Below are positions 1-8,037 of a DNA stretch of 64,000 bases, one piece after another. Numbering within the stretch: position 1 is the stretch's first letter; each line of letters starts with the position of its first letter. Location: NCBI RefSeq assembly GCF_019444005.1, contig NZ_CP049304.1, forward strand, positions 310,001-374,000. The letters are read 5' to 3'. The notes under the pieces are model-generated. The model worked only from the letters and a program-made list of their open reading frames with translations, was not told the DNA's origin and did not search any database. The stretch comes from Liquorilactobacillus nagelii DSM 13675. GTDB lineage: Bacteria > Bacillota > Bacilli > Lactobacillales > Lactobacillaceae. The position numbers were made by a program, and so were the translations under genes.

Positions 1-86
1 AGCTTAACCCAGAATCTTTTTATTAAATCGGTTTTAAATTTCAAAAGGCTGTCTTATTTTGGAATATACGAAAATTATGATTTATT

Positions 87-932
87 TTAGGAATTAACAA
101 CTTTTTGCATAAATTGGGGCAAAGCAGCAATAATGGAAGTTGGTAAGACAACATAATTATTCTCAGCAAGTTGTTGTGCAACTGCACTATGGCAATAAAC
201 GGCAGCTTCAATAACTAGCTTAGTAGGAGAATTTTTAAATTGGCCTAAAAAGGCAGCTATTATTCCGGCAAGTGTATCGCCCATTCCCCCAGTTGCCATA
301 TAAGGGCCGCCAATTGTTAATTTAGCAGTGGTTTGATCTGGATGATAAATTACTGTACCATTTTTTTTAAGTACAATGGTAGCTCCGGTTTGTTGTTGGA
401 CATGCAAATTTTGCTCAAGATCGTTTTGGTCTGCTATCCTAATGCCACTTAATCGTTGCCATTCCATCTGGTGTGGAGTCAGAATTGTTTGTTGGGGTAA
501 CAATTTAGGCCAATTTTCTTGTTGGCTTAAAATAGTTAATGCTGAACCATCAATGATTAGTTGTTGTTTGCCAGTAATTTGGCTTAAAACTTGTAATAAT
601 AAATCGCTAGCTAAGGAATCATTACCTAAACCAGGACCAATTACAATTACATCAGCCGACTGAACGGCGTTTAATAAGCTTGGGCGATTTTTGTAGTCGA
701 GAAACATTGCTTCTGGAACAATTGTATGTAAAGCAGTCAAATTGGCCGAATTACAGGCACAGGTTACTAAACCAGCTCCGGCATGAACGGCAGCGCTTGT
801 AGTCATAATAATTGCCCCACCATAATTTAGATTACCACCGATTGTCACAATGCGACCAAAAGTACCTTTATAGCTATTTGCTGGACGCACTTTAACTACT
901 TGTTTTAGGATATCAGGTTTAATCAATTTCAT
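87..932 (-). CDS. nnrD: ADP-dependent NAD(P)H-hydrate dehydratase
   Basis: This 281-residue protein belongs to the YjeF C-terminal / ribokinase-like family. It dehydrates S-NAD(P)HX back to NAD(P)H using ADP, which repairs damaged nicotinamide cofactors in the cytoplasm. Visible motifs are GPGLG at residues 99-103, LTPHQMEW at 151-158 and ATGGMGDTLAG at 213-223, where the Asp of GMGD is the expected catalytic base. There is no N-terminal epimerase (NnrE) domain, so this is the stand-alone dehydratase common in lactobacilli. The ATG at 932 follows a good GGAGGA site. It is transcribed away from its neighbours and appears monocistronic. Confidence 0.93.
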   Translation of the reverse strand: MKLIKPDILKQVVKVRPANSYKGTFGRIVTIGGNLNYGGAIIMTTSAAVHAGAGLVTCACNSANLTALHTIVPEAMFLDYKNRPSLLNAVQSADVIVIGPGLGNDSLASDLLLQVLSQITGKQQLIIDGSALTILSQQENWPKLLPQQTILTPHQMEWQRLSGIRIADQNDLEQNLHVQQQTGATIVLKKNGTVIYHPDQTTAKLTIGGPYMATGGMGDTLAGIIAAFLGQFKNSPTKLVIEAAVYCHSAVAQQLAENNYVVLPTSIIAALPQFMQKVVNS

Positions 933-1130
933 TTTTATCCTCCAAAAACAATATTTAAATCAAATACCATTTTAACCCTCTTTGCCTTGAAAAAGATACT
1001 TTATAAAAATTTTCCGATGGAAATATATGAATTATTCAAAAATGCGAACACTTTTAGTTGGGTAGTTTTGAATTTTTGTGTTTTTAGGGGTAAAATTAAT
1101 ATGATAAATAAAAGATAGGAGGTTAAAAGC

Positions 1131-1376
1131 ATGCAGAAAAGTTTTATTCAAGAACTTGAAGCTAATGTATTGGCAGAAGACGAAACTTCAAAGACTTATT
1201 TGGTGCCAAGTAAAAAGGAACGTTTAGCAGTCAAAATTGATAAGGAAGTTTTAAAAAGGCTATCTGATAATCAAAAACTTGAACGCATGTTGAAAAACTT
1301 ATTAAAGATGAACTCTAAAAGTACTACTCAAGAGCTCATAAATATAAACAAACGTAATTATCGTATTTTTGTCTAA
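1131..1376 (+). CDS. Small hypothetical protein (81 aa)
   Basis: I do not recognise this family. It is an 81-residue, lysine- and glutamate-rich soluble protein with no membrane segment, cysteine pair or signal peptide. The central part (residues about 28-62) is probably helical. A strong AGGAGG site at about 1117-1122 precedes the ATG, which supports real translation. It lies just upstream of the small YbjQ-like protein and near two stress proteins, so a stress-linked role is possible but only by position. Confidence 0.6.
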   Translation: MQKSFIQELEANVLAEDETSKTYLVPSKKERLAVKIDKEVLKRLSDNQKLERMLKNLLKMNSKSTTQELININKRNYRIFV

Positions 1377-1425
1377 TCATTTTAATTTGGGTAATTAGTC
1401 CTGCTGAAACAAAGGGGGAAAAGTA

Positions 1426-1710
1426 GTGTTTTTGACAACAGGTGATGTAAATCGCTCATATGTAATTTTAGGGATCGTAAATGCAACAGTCAAACGAACG
1501 TTGCTAGCTGATGAAATTGATGAGCTTGCTGAGTATGATGAGTTATATAACGAAGTGAAGACAAAAATGGTTGATCGTGCCGTGACTAAAAACGGCGATG
1601 GCCTTTTACAAGTGCGATTTGTTCCACAAATTGTCCAAGTTGGCCCTGGACCTAAGTATATGCTTTTGCATGGTTATGGAACTGCTGTCAGATTCCCTAG
1701 CAAAAAGTAA
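1426..1710 (+). CDS. YbjQ/DUF74-like putative heavy-metal-binding-domain protein
   Basis: A 94-residue protein starting with GTG after an AAAGGGGG site. The N-terminus (LTTGDVNRSYVILGIVNATV) and the closing strand (LLHGYGTAVRF) resemble the short YbjQ/DUF74 family, which is annotated as heavy-metal-binding-like and thought to form oligomeric rings. The usual glycine-rich centre is only loosely matched, so the assignment is tentative. No metal-binding Cys or His cluster is visible. A second possible start is the TTG two codons later. It ends next to the convergent usp gene with no gap and no obvious terminator. Confidence 0.6.
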   Translation: MFLTTGDVNRSYVILGIVNATVKRTLLADEIDELAEYDELYNEVKTKMVDRAVTKNGDGLLQVRFVPQIVQVGPGPKYMLLHGYGTAVRFPSKK

Positions 1711-2160
1711 TCAATGCATGACGACAACATCGGCTTGGGCATTTTTAATTACATAACTGGAAACTGATCCGGTAAAAAAACGCTGCAGATGATTTTTTCG
1801 AGAACTACTTAATACAATTAAGTCATTTTGGTATTCAGTGGGAAATTCCTGAGCAACAATGATTCTGGGATCACCAATTCGCAAATGAACATGAACTTGA
1901 TATATTGACGAACCTGAAATAATTAAACGCCGCTTGATTATTTCTAATTGGCCGATAGACTTTTCTTCCAAATGATATAAGCTTTCGCTTGAAAGCTCAA
2001 TCTGAGTATTACCAAAACCGGCAATTGCAGGATCGAGCACATATAAGATATCTAATTGGATATTGTTTTTATTGGCATATTCAGCGGTGCGCTCTAAAGC
2101 TGTGATATTATTTTCTGATTGATCAGTTGCAAATAAAATTCTTTGATAGGGTTGGGTCAT
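1711..2160 (-). CDS. Universal stress protein, UspA family (ATP motif altered)
   Basis: A 149-residue single-domain Usp. The N-terminal strand (RILFATDQSENN) has the conserved Asp of the family and the C-terminus (TGSVSSYVIKNAQADVVVMH) matches the last helix and strand. The ATP-binding loop G-x2-G-x9-G-S is not intact: the first two glycines are replaced by Ser and Arg in SSSRKNHLQRFFTGS. It may therefore not bind ATP, unlike the Usp at 3391-3843. It is read from an AGGAAG site before the ATG and is separated from other minus-strand genes, so it probably has its own promoter. Confidence 0.9.
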   Translation of the reverse strand: MTQPYQRILFATDQSENNITALERTAEYANKNNIQLDILYVLDPAIAGFGNTQIELSSESLYHLEEKSIGQLEIIKRRLIISGSSIYQVHVHLRIGDPRIIVAQEFPTEYQNDLIVLSSSRKNHLQRFFTGSVSSYVIKNAQADVVVMH

Positions 2161-2696
2161 GTAAACACTTCCTACTTATAATTAACTAAGGAATTTATTA
2201 GTGAAACATTTTTATTATTATAGGGCAAAAAAAGCTATCCTGCAATCTTTAAAAAAATTCAGGTGGCTTTTTATTATTATTTGGATATGATTTTTGAATC
2301 TCCAAGCTTGAGATATTGACTTTAATATTTTATGATTTCCTATTTTTCAATGATAGGCAACATCTATCAATCAATAAACAGATTTTGGTACTGAGAAAAA
2401 GCATATTGAAAAATACCGTCTCAGCTATTAGTTTTGAACCCTTAAGAATTGCTTCGGTAACGATAAAATAAATAGCTTGAAGCAGCTGTGAGTTAAAGTT
2501 TAGATTCTTTGACCTGTTCGAATATGGTGAGTATCAGGAAGCTCATTGACGAGTAGGCTTATTTTTATTTTTCGGGAAAGGCTTTTTGGAAAAACACGAA
2601 ATGTTTAAAAAAATATTTATAATATTAAAATGCTTGGGGAAATTATTGACTGCAACAAAACAAACTAAACAATGCTAAGCTATACTAATTTAAGAA
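2161..2696. other. Gene-free AT-rich stretch
   Basis: About 540 nt with no supportable coding sequence. Frames are short and broken by stops, and no transposase or phage motif could be read with confidence. One weak hairpin lies at about 2231-2276 (AGCTATC pairing with GGTGGCT using G-U pairs, then TTTTTA). This may be a decayed gene or hold an uncharacterised RNA. Confidence 0.4.
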
Positions 2697-2731
2697 ATAA
2701 AAAAAGCCTTCAAATCAATGATTTAAAGACT
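2697..2731 (-). terminator. Rho-independent terminator of tRNA-Leu
   Basis: Read on the minus strand, AGTCTTTAAATCA pairs with TGATTTGAAGGCT (two G-U pairs), followed directly by a run of T. It lies just downstream of the minus-strand tRNA. Confidence 0.75.
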
Positions 2732-2758
2732 TTGAAATGATTCATTTTTAGTTAAGTA

Positions 2759-2842
2759 TGCCCTCGGCAGGAGTCGAACCTGTACTTGGAAACCCAAACA
2801 GCGACCTGAACGCTGCGCGTCTGCCAATTCCGCCACGAGGGC
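2759..2842 (-). tRNA. tRNA-Leu (anticodon CAG)
   Basis: The minus strand folds as a long-variable-arm (class II) tRNA. The acceptor GCCCTCG pairs with CGAGGGC, followed by discriminator A. The anticodon stem CAGCG/CGCTG encloses the loop TTCAGGT, giving anticodon CAG. The T-arm contains GGTTCGACTCC. No CCA is encoded, so the 3' end must be matured. It is a single-gene unit with its own promoter and terminator. Confidence 0.95.
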
Positions 2843-2860
2843 AAAACAATAACAAAGATA

Positions 2861-2889
2861 ATTATATTATATTGGTAACAATATGACAA
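2861..2889 (-). promoter_or_regulatory. Promoter of tRNA-Leu
   Basis: On the minus strand, TTGTCA (-35) and TATAAT (-10) are separated by 17 nt, about 20 nt before the tRNA 5' end. Confidence 0.75.
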
Positions 2890-3013
2890 GTTATTTTTAA
2901 AAATTTGACGTACCCTCAAATTAATTAGATGTTAGTCGTAGTTTGAGTTGCAATTCTGTGAAAATAATTCTAAAATTGTTATTAAATGTAAGCGCAAACA
3001 TGGAGGAGAGATT

Positions 3014-3292
3014 ATGGACAAAAATACTTATCAGTTAGATCGAGCAAAAATTTATTTATCGGAAACTCAGAAAGCAATTGAGTTTTTAGCTAATAACGAT
3101 CGCTTATTGGCTGATTTGGTAATCAGAAATTTGCAAAGATCTTGTTCTTCAGAGTTGAAGAGTCAACGGATGAACGATACTAATTACCGAATTTTATTAG
3201 AAAAAATTTCGCAAATTTTTAGCCAAGGAATTGATCAGACTAAAGAATTAGAACAGATTCGCACAGCCTGTCATCGATTCATATTAAAATAA
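3014..3292 (+). CDS. Small hypothetical protein (92 aa)
   Basis: I do not recognise this family. The ATG at 3014 is chosen because a GGAGGAG site sits at 3002-3008; an upstream in-frame ATG at 2948 has no such site. The product is soluble, mostly helical and rich in Asp, Glu, Lys and Arg (MDKNTYQLDRAKIYLSE...), with two cysteines but no CxxC pair. It lies about 100 nt before a usp gene that has its own promoter. Confidence 0.6.
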   Translation: MDKNTYQLDRAKIYLSETQKAIEFLANNDRLLADLVIRNLQRSCSSELKSQRMNDTNYRILLEKISQIFSQGIDQTKELEQIRTACHRFILK

Positions 3293-3350
3293 TATTTTGC
3301 GATATTTAGCTGGTGTTGCCAGTTTATAGCGGACAGACCTGAACTGAGAA

Positions 3351-3359
3351 TGGTATAAT
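3351..3359 (+). promoter_or_regulatory. Extended -10 promoter of usp
   Basis: TGGTATAAT is a perfect TGn-extended -10 element 32 nt before the usp ATG. No good -35 is seen at 17 nt, which is acceptable for extended -10 promoters. Confidence 0.55.
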
Positions 3360-3390
3360 AGACTTAGCAAAGAGAAAGAAGTGACTGACA

Positions 3391-3843
3391 ATGCAGCAAA
3401 CTTATCGTGATATTTTGGTACCAGTTGATGGTTCAAAGAACTCTGAGCATGCTTTAGAGCAGGCAGTTGAAATCGCCAAAAGAAATCAAGGAAAAATTGA
3501 AATTTTAAATGTAATTGATATTAGAAATTTTAGTAATGCTTTTGGAAGTATGATGGATGCTAGTGGGGATGTGGTTTATTCATCATTCAACTCAGTTGAA
3601 GAATATTTAAATATGTTGAAAGAAAAAATTATTAAAAAGTATGATTTTAATCGGGTGAGAGTACATGCGCGATTTGGCTCACCACGCGTAGTTATTGCAA
3701 ATGATTTTTTACGTGATTACCCAATTGACTTGATTGTAATGGGCAAAACAGGCTCAAATCCAGTTGAGCGCTTTTTGATTGGTTCAGTAACAGATTTTGT
3801 AACTCGTTCAGCCAGTTGCGACGTAATCATCATTCATCAATAA
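3391..3843 (+). CDS. Universal stress protein, UspA family (ATP-binding type)
   Basis: A 150-residue single-domain Usp. The N-terminal ILVPVDGSKNSEHALEQA carries the conserved Asp. Near the C-terminus, GKTGSNPVERFLIGS fits the ATP-binding consensus G-x2-G-x9-G-S exactly, so this member should bind ATP, unlike the paralogue at 1711-2160. A membrane protein gene follows after 23 nt and is probably co-transcribed. Confidence 0.93.
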   Translation: MQQTYRDILVPVDGSKNSEHALEQAVEIAKRNQGKIEILNVIDIRNFSNAFGSMMDASGDVVYSSFNSVEEYLNMLKEKIIKKYDFNRVRVHARFGSPRVVIANDFLRDYPIDLIVMGKTGSNPVERFLIGSVTDFVTRSASCDVIIIHQ

Positions 3844-3866
3844 AAATCCTGACAGGAGGAAGATAG

Positions 3867-4202
3867 ATGTCTAAACCTGAGTTAGTCGGTATGGTAATTC
3901 TAATTGTTTTGATTTCTTATAATTTTAAATTGAGCCTTTCTGTCAAACGTTTACGTAATCAAATTGGTAAAAAAAAGCTCAATGAATTATACCAAACTAA
4001 AAGTCAGCAATTGATTGATGTCATTCGTGAGAAAAGAAAATGGACTATTTTGAGTCAAATATTAATTTTTGCTAGTTTTATTGTTGCTTTAACAGGTGTA
4101 AAACTAGTGGTCTTGCTATACTTTTTGATTCTTTATACTTTCACGACAATTTATATCAATATTCTAACTAAACGAGTTTTTAAGAATTATGTTCAGCATT
4201 AA
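3867..4202 (+). CDS. Small membrane protein of unknown function (111 aa)
   Basis: I do not recognise the family. A hydrophobic N-terminal segment (residues about 6-25) is followed by a basic loop (about 28-60) and one or two more hydrophobic segments (about 64-102). The loop contains LNELYQTKSQQLIDVIREKRK and is likely cytosolic. An AGGAGGAAG site precedes the ATG. It lies 23 nt after usp and before a terminator, so the two form a small unit. A link to stress signalling at the membrane is inferred only from position. Confidence 0.7.
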   Translation: MSKPELVGMVILIVLISYNFKLSLSVKRLRNQIGKKKLNELYQTKSQQLIDVIREKRKWTILSQILIFASFIVALTGVKLVVLLYFLILYTFTTIYINILTKRVFKNYVQH

Positions 4203-4228
4203 TTGGGATTGCAAGGTTGTTTAAAAAG

Positions 4229-4265
4229 ACTGATTTACCTTAAAAAAAGGCAGATCAGTTTTTTT
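4229..4265 (+). terminator. Rho-independent terminator after the usp unit
   Basis: ACTGATTTACC pairs with GGCAGATCAGT (two G-U pairs), followed by seven T. Confidence 0.8.
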
Positions 4266-4390
4266 AGTATCGTAATAATCTTTGTAAAAACGGCTACAAC
4301 ATACTAATGGAAGATAGCTTGGAAAAATAAAGTAAAAGGTAGTTTTTTTTCTGAAAGATTAAGTTATCATAGGAATTTGTTAAAAATAAA

Positions 4391-4418
4391 TTGACATTTC
4401 TAATATATTTGTTATAAT
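4391..4418 (+). promoter_or_regulatory. Consensus promoter of the permease-epimerase unit
   Basis: A perfect TTGACA at 4391-4396 and a perfect TATAAT at 4413-4418 are spaced by 16 nt. The GGAGGG site and ATG follow about 30 nt later. This looks like a strong sigma-A promoter. Confidence 0.8.
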
Positions 4419-4455
4419 TCCTTTAATTGTTGTAACTTTTCATGGAGGGATTTTT

Positions 4456-5913
4456 ATGGGTAAATTGTTTAGCAGGTTAACTTTAAAAGAGAATCCGAAT
4501 GTTTATCAAGATAAGGATTCGCATTTGAAACAGGTTCTGACAGTCAAAGACTTTTTGGCTTTAGGGGTCGGAACGATTGTTTCAACGTCGATTTTTACAT
4601 TACCAGGGGTGGTTGCTGCTCAGCATGCTGGTCCAGCGGTCGCACTGTCATTTTTGGTTGCTGCTATTGTAGCCGGTTTGGTTGCATTTGCCTATGCTGA
4701 AATGGCATCAGCAATGCCTTTTGCTGGTTCAGCATATTCTTGGATTAATGTTATTTTTGGAGAGTTTTTTGGTTGGGTTGCTGGCTGGGCTTTGCTGGCT
4801 GAATATTTTATTGCGGTTGCCTTTGTAGCTTCCGGACTTTCAGCTAATCTTCAAGGATTATTGCAACCGCTGGGCTTTACAATGCCCAAGCAGTTAGCTA
4901 GTGCCTTTGGAACAAATGGCGGTATGGTTGACGTAATTGCAGTTATTGTTGTTGTTCTGGTAGCTCTGTTATTATCGCATGGTGCTTCGGAAGCAGCGCG
5001 CGTTGAAAACTTGTTAGTTGTGCTGAAAGTTTTAGCAATTTTATTGTTCGTTTTTGTTGGAATGACTGCGCTAAAAGCTGCAAACTATGTTCCATTTATT
5101 CCTGCTTATCATCAAAACGCTGATGGTTCAGCTTTTGGTGGCTGGCAAGGAATCTATGCTGGTGTATCGTCGATCTTCTTATCTTATATTGGATTTGATT
5201 CGATCGCAGCAAACTCAGCTGAAGCTAAAAATCCACAAAAAACGATGCCACGCGGAATTTTGGGTTCATTAGCAATTGCAGTTGTTTTATTTGTCAGCGT
5301 TTCTTTAGTTTTAGTTGGTATGTTCAAATATACGGCATATGCTAATAATGCTGAACCAGTTGGTTGGGCTTTACGTGAGAGTGGCCATGGAACAATTGCG
5401 ACCGTTGTTCAATCAGTTGCAGTTGTGGGAATGTTTACCGCTCTGATTGGCATGATGCTGGCAGGTTCTCGTTTACTTTATTCATTTGGGCGTGATGGTA
5501 TGTTGCCAAAATGGTTAGGAAAATTAAATGATAATGATTTGCCGAATCATGCACTACTGGTGTTATCAATTGTTGGAATTATTTTGGGAGCCGTGTTTCC
5601 ATTTGCTTTTTTGGCACAATTAGTTTCAGCTGGGACGTTGATTGCCTTTATGTTTGTTTCGTTGGGAGTTTATGCATTGCGTCCACGCGAAGGCAAAGAT
5701 TTGCCGGTACCTAGCTTTAAAATGCCATTGTACCCAGTTTTGCCGACGATTGCTTTCCTAGGAGCCTTTTTGGTTTTCTGGGGCTTAGATAAAGATGCTA
5801 AGCTATATGCGCTTTTCTGGTTTATTTTTGGAATGATTCTGTATTTTTCATATGGTATTCGACATTCTTATTTAGCAAAAAGTCAAAGAAGTGATAATCG
5901 TGACGACAAATAA
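4456..5913 (+). CDS. APC-superfamily amino acid permease
   Basis: A 485-residue integral membrane protein with about 12 hydrophobic segments, the size usual for APC (YfnA / cationic-amino-acid-transporter-like) permeases. The early helix GVGTIVSTSIFTLPGVVAAQ matches the substrate-binding G-rich TM1 of the family, and TM6 contains SSIFLSYIGFDSIAANSAEAKNPQKTMPRGI, a highly conserved APC signature. It imports or exchanges an amino acid in symport with protons (family knowledge). The last 14 nt overlap the start of an isoleucine 2-epimerase-like gene, so a branched-chain or hydrophobic amino acid is a reasonable but unproven substrate. Confidence 0.92.
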   Translation: MGKLFSRLTLKENPNVYQDKDSHLKQVLTVKDFLALGVGTIVSTSIFTLPGVVAAQHAGPAVALSFLVAAIVAGLVAFAYAEMASAMPFAGSAYSWINVIFGEFFGWVAGWALLAEYFIAVAFVASGLSANLQGLLQPLGFTMPKQLASAFGTNGGMVDVIAVIVVVLVALLLSHGASEAARVENLLVVLKVLAILLFVFVGMTALKAANYVPFIPAYHQNADGSAFGGWQGIYAGVSSIFLSYIGFDSIAANSAEAKNPQKTMPRGILGSLAIAVVLFVSVSLVLVGMFKYTAYANNAEPVGWALRESGHGTIATVVQSVAVVGMFTALIGMMLAGSRLLYSFGRDGMLPKWLGKLNDNDLPNHALLVLSIVGIILGAVFPFAFLAQLVSAGTLIAFMFVSLGVYALRPREGKDLPVPSFKMPLYPVLPTIAFLGAFLVFWGLDKDAKLYALFWFIFGMILYFSYGIRHSYLAKSQRSDNRDDK

Positions 5914-7237
5914 AGAACTTTTAGCTGCTGAAGCGGGAGCCTTAGCTAAAACGGCCCGAATTAAATATTTTGATATCGTGATTGATTCGGGTAAGGGTGC
6001 ATTGTTAAAAGATGTGGAAGGTCATACGTATCTTGACTTGTTAGCTAGTGCGTCCTCAACAAACACTGGTCATGCTCATCCTAAAGTTGTTGCAGCCATT
6101 CAACAGCAGGCAGCAAAAATTATTCAATATACGCCGGCTTATTTTGCTAATTCTCCTGCAGCTGAGTTAGCGCAAAAGCTAGCTGATATTGCACCGATTA
6201 GTGGACCAGTAAAGGTTGCCTGGGGAAATTCAGGTTCAGATGCTAATGATGGAATTATCAAATTTGCACGGGCTTTTACTGGTCGCCAGTATCTGGTCAG
6301 TTTCATGGGGGCCTATCATGGGTCAACTTATGGTTCTTTATCAACTTCAGCTGTTAGTTTAAATATGGCTCGTAAAATTGGCCCGTTACTTCCTGGAGTT
6401 GTAAAGGTACCTTATCCTGACCCTTGGCATCGGTTGCCAGATGAAAGTGAGACAGCATTTGTTGATCGAATGTTTGCTGCATTCCTTGAACCTTTCAAAA
6501 CATATCTACCGGCTGAGGAAACGGCAGTAATAATGATGGAACCAATTCAAGGTGATGGTGGCATTGCTAAGGCACCAACCGAATTCGTCAAACGGGTGGC
6601 TGATTTTGCTCATCAGCATGGAATTTTATTTGCAGTTGATGAAGTTAATCAAGGATTGGGTCGAACTGGTAAAATGTGGTCAATTCAACATTTTGGAATT
6701 GAACCAGATTTAATGTCAGTTGGAAAATCAATTGCTTCTGGCCTACCTCTAAGTGCAGTTGTTGGACGGGCTGAAGTTATGGATTCACTCCCAGCGCCGG
6801 GACATTTATTTACTACTTCTGGCAATCCAGTGACAACTGCGGCCGCTTTGGCAACTCTCGATGTAATTCAGGAAGAAAACTTGCCAGAACGTTCAGCTCG
6901 TTTAGGCAAGTTAGCGGCAGATTTTTTTGCAGAACAAGCTGAAAAGCATGCTTTTATTGGAAATTGGCGGATGTATGGTCTTGATGGTGGAATTGACATT
7001 GTTGATCCACAGACGAAAGCAGCTGATCCGGTTGCAACGACAAAGTTAATTTATCGGATTTTTCAATTAGGTGCAATCATGATTAGCTTGAAGGAAAATA
7101 TTTTGCGTTTTCAACCGCCGTTAGTAATTACAGAAAAACAGTTGCAGCAAGCTTTTGCGATTTTGGCACAAGCTTTTGCCGAACTTGAGATGGGAAAACT
7201 GGTTTTACCAGAAAATGCAGCACAGATTGGCTGGTAA
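5900..7237 (+). CDS. Class III PLP enzyme, isoleucine 2-epimerase (BCAA racemase)-like
   Basis: A 445-residue fold-type I, class III aminotransferase-family protein. It resembles the isoleucine 2-epimerase described from Lactobacillus buchneri/otakiensis along its length, from memory of that sequence: LLASASS near the start, GNSGSDANDGIIKFARA, FMGAYHGSTYGS, EPIQGDGGI, DEVNQGLGRTGKMW, the PLP lysine in MSVGKSIASGLPLSAV, NILRFQPPLVI and the final IGW. Such enzymes interconvert L-isoleucine and D-allo-isoleucine and racemise other branched-chain amino acids. Start GTG 5900 has AAAGAAG eight bases upstream; GTG 5891 is an alternative. It overlaps the permease gene. A GABA or diaminobutyrate aminotransferase is the less likely alternative. 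Confidence 0.85.
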   Translation: MTTNKELLAAEAGALAKTARIKYFDIVIDSGKGALLKDVEGHTYLDLLASASSTNTGHAHPKVVAAIQQQAAKIIQYTPAYFANSPAAELAQKLADIAPISGPVKVAWGNSGSDANDGIIKFARAFTGRQYLVSFMGAYHGSTYGSLSTSAVSLNMARKIGPLLPGVVKVPYPDPWHRLPDESETAFVDRMFAAFLEPFKTYLPAEETAVIMMEPIQGDGGIAKAPTEFVKRVADFAHQHGILFAVDEVNQGLGRTGKMWSIQHFGIEPDLMSVGKSIASGLPLSAVVGRAEVMDSLPAPGHLFTTSGNPVTTAAALATLDVIQEENLPERSARLGKLAADFFAEQAEKHAFIGNWRMYGLDGGIDIVDPQTKAADPVATTKLIYRIFQLGAIMISLKENILRFQPPLVITEKQLQQAFAILAQAFAELEMGKLVLPENAAQIGW

Positions 7238-7252
7238 AAAATTTAATTTTTA

Positions 7253-7302
7253 ATAGCGCCCTCTAGAAATTAGTCTAACGACTAGCTTCTGGAGGGCGCT
7301 AT
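7253..7302. terminator. Large hairpin, probable bidirectional terminator
   Basis: ATAGCGCCCTC and GAGGGCGCTAT form a perfect outer stem with an imperfect inner part. It lies between the convergent epimerase and DUF925 genes and T-rich DNA follows on both strands. Confidence 0.75.
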
Positions 7303-7317
7303 ATTTTGGCGGTATTA

Positions 7318-7878
7318 TTATTTTGAATAAGTTTTTAAGTTTGGCCAACGATCAAGCCAGTTTTTCCAATTAAGGCGTCGTTGATAGGCTGCCATCTTAG
7401 CTTTATTATTTAACCAAGTTGGATTTGGATGAATCTCAAAATTGAACAAGTCGTCAAGTCCGAATGGAGCAAGAATTTCAAATTCTCCTTGTTTAGAAAT
7501 ACTTACTCCAACTGCACTGCAGGTTTCAGGAATTGTCATTAGGGCATTTTCAACAGAATTACCAAAAGGTTGGTGACTAGTCGAATTATTTTGCCGAACA
7601 TTTTGAATATTCCAAAGATATTTTGAATATTTCTGATTAATAATGGCCTTTTTAGTCAATAGTTTTTCGTAAGACAAACCTTGATCTGCAAAAAGAATGT
7701 CAATGTTTTCTTGCAGAATGTTGTACTTTTGCTGAGTAAGCTTATCCCAAACTAAATTACGGACTGCGCCTGCGGTCAAAACCGCTTCATTTATTTGTTG
7801 CTGTTTTAGAATTGTAAAAATTTCTTGAATTTCTGTTTGAGTTGATAGAAACTCAATTAGTTGTTGTTTATTGTTCAA
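7318..7878 (-). CDS. DUF925 nucleotidyltransferase-fold protein
   Basis: A protein of about 186 residues matching the DUF925 (COG3575) family of predicted nucleotidyltransferases with no established function. Family hallmarks seen are AGAVRNLVWDKLTQ, an Asp-containing segment (ENIDILF), the middle IPETCSAVGV, then LAPFGLDDLFNFEIHPNP, and the C-terminal RRLNWKNWLDRWPNLKTY. An ATG at 7893 is in frame, but it overlaps the only good site (GGAGGG). The TTG at 7878, seven bases after that site, is therefore the likelier start. The gene stands alone and is convergent with the epimerase gene. Confidence 0.82.
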   Translation of the reverse strand: MNNKQQLIEFLSTQTEIQEIFTILKQQQINEAVLTAGAVRNLVWDKLTQQKYNILQENIDILFADQGLSYEKLLTKKAIINQKYSKYLWNIQNVRQNNSTSHQPFGNSVENALMTIPETCSAVGVSISKQGEFEILAPFGLDDLFNFEIHPNPTWLNNKAKMAAYQRRLNWKNWLDRWPNLKTYSK

Positions 7879-8037
7879 CTTTACTCCCTCCATAGTAATT
7901 CATTGTAGTTTTTTTTGGCAAGAAATAAAAGTTATTTTTAAATTTTAGAGATTATATCTGGATTATCGTGAAAAAAACCAAAAAATTTGTTATATTGTAC
8001 ATATGGAAGCGTTTAAATGTTGTTTGGAGGGATAGCA

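Noticed and set aside
376..663. 95-residue open frame on the plus strand inside nnrD
   Set aside because: It is antisense to a clear nnrD, has unusual Cys/Trp-rich composition and no ribosome site.
2646..2686. TTGACT ... TATACT as a promoter
   Set aside because: The spacing is 29 nt, far from 16-18, and no gene or RNA follows on that strand.
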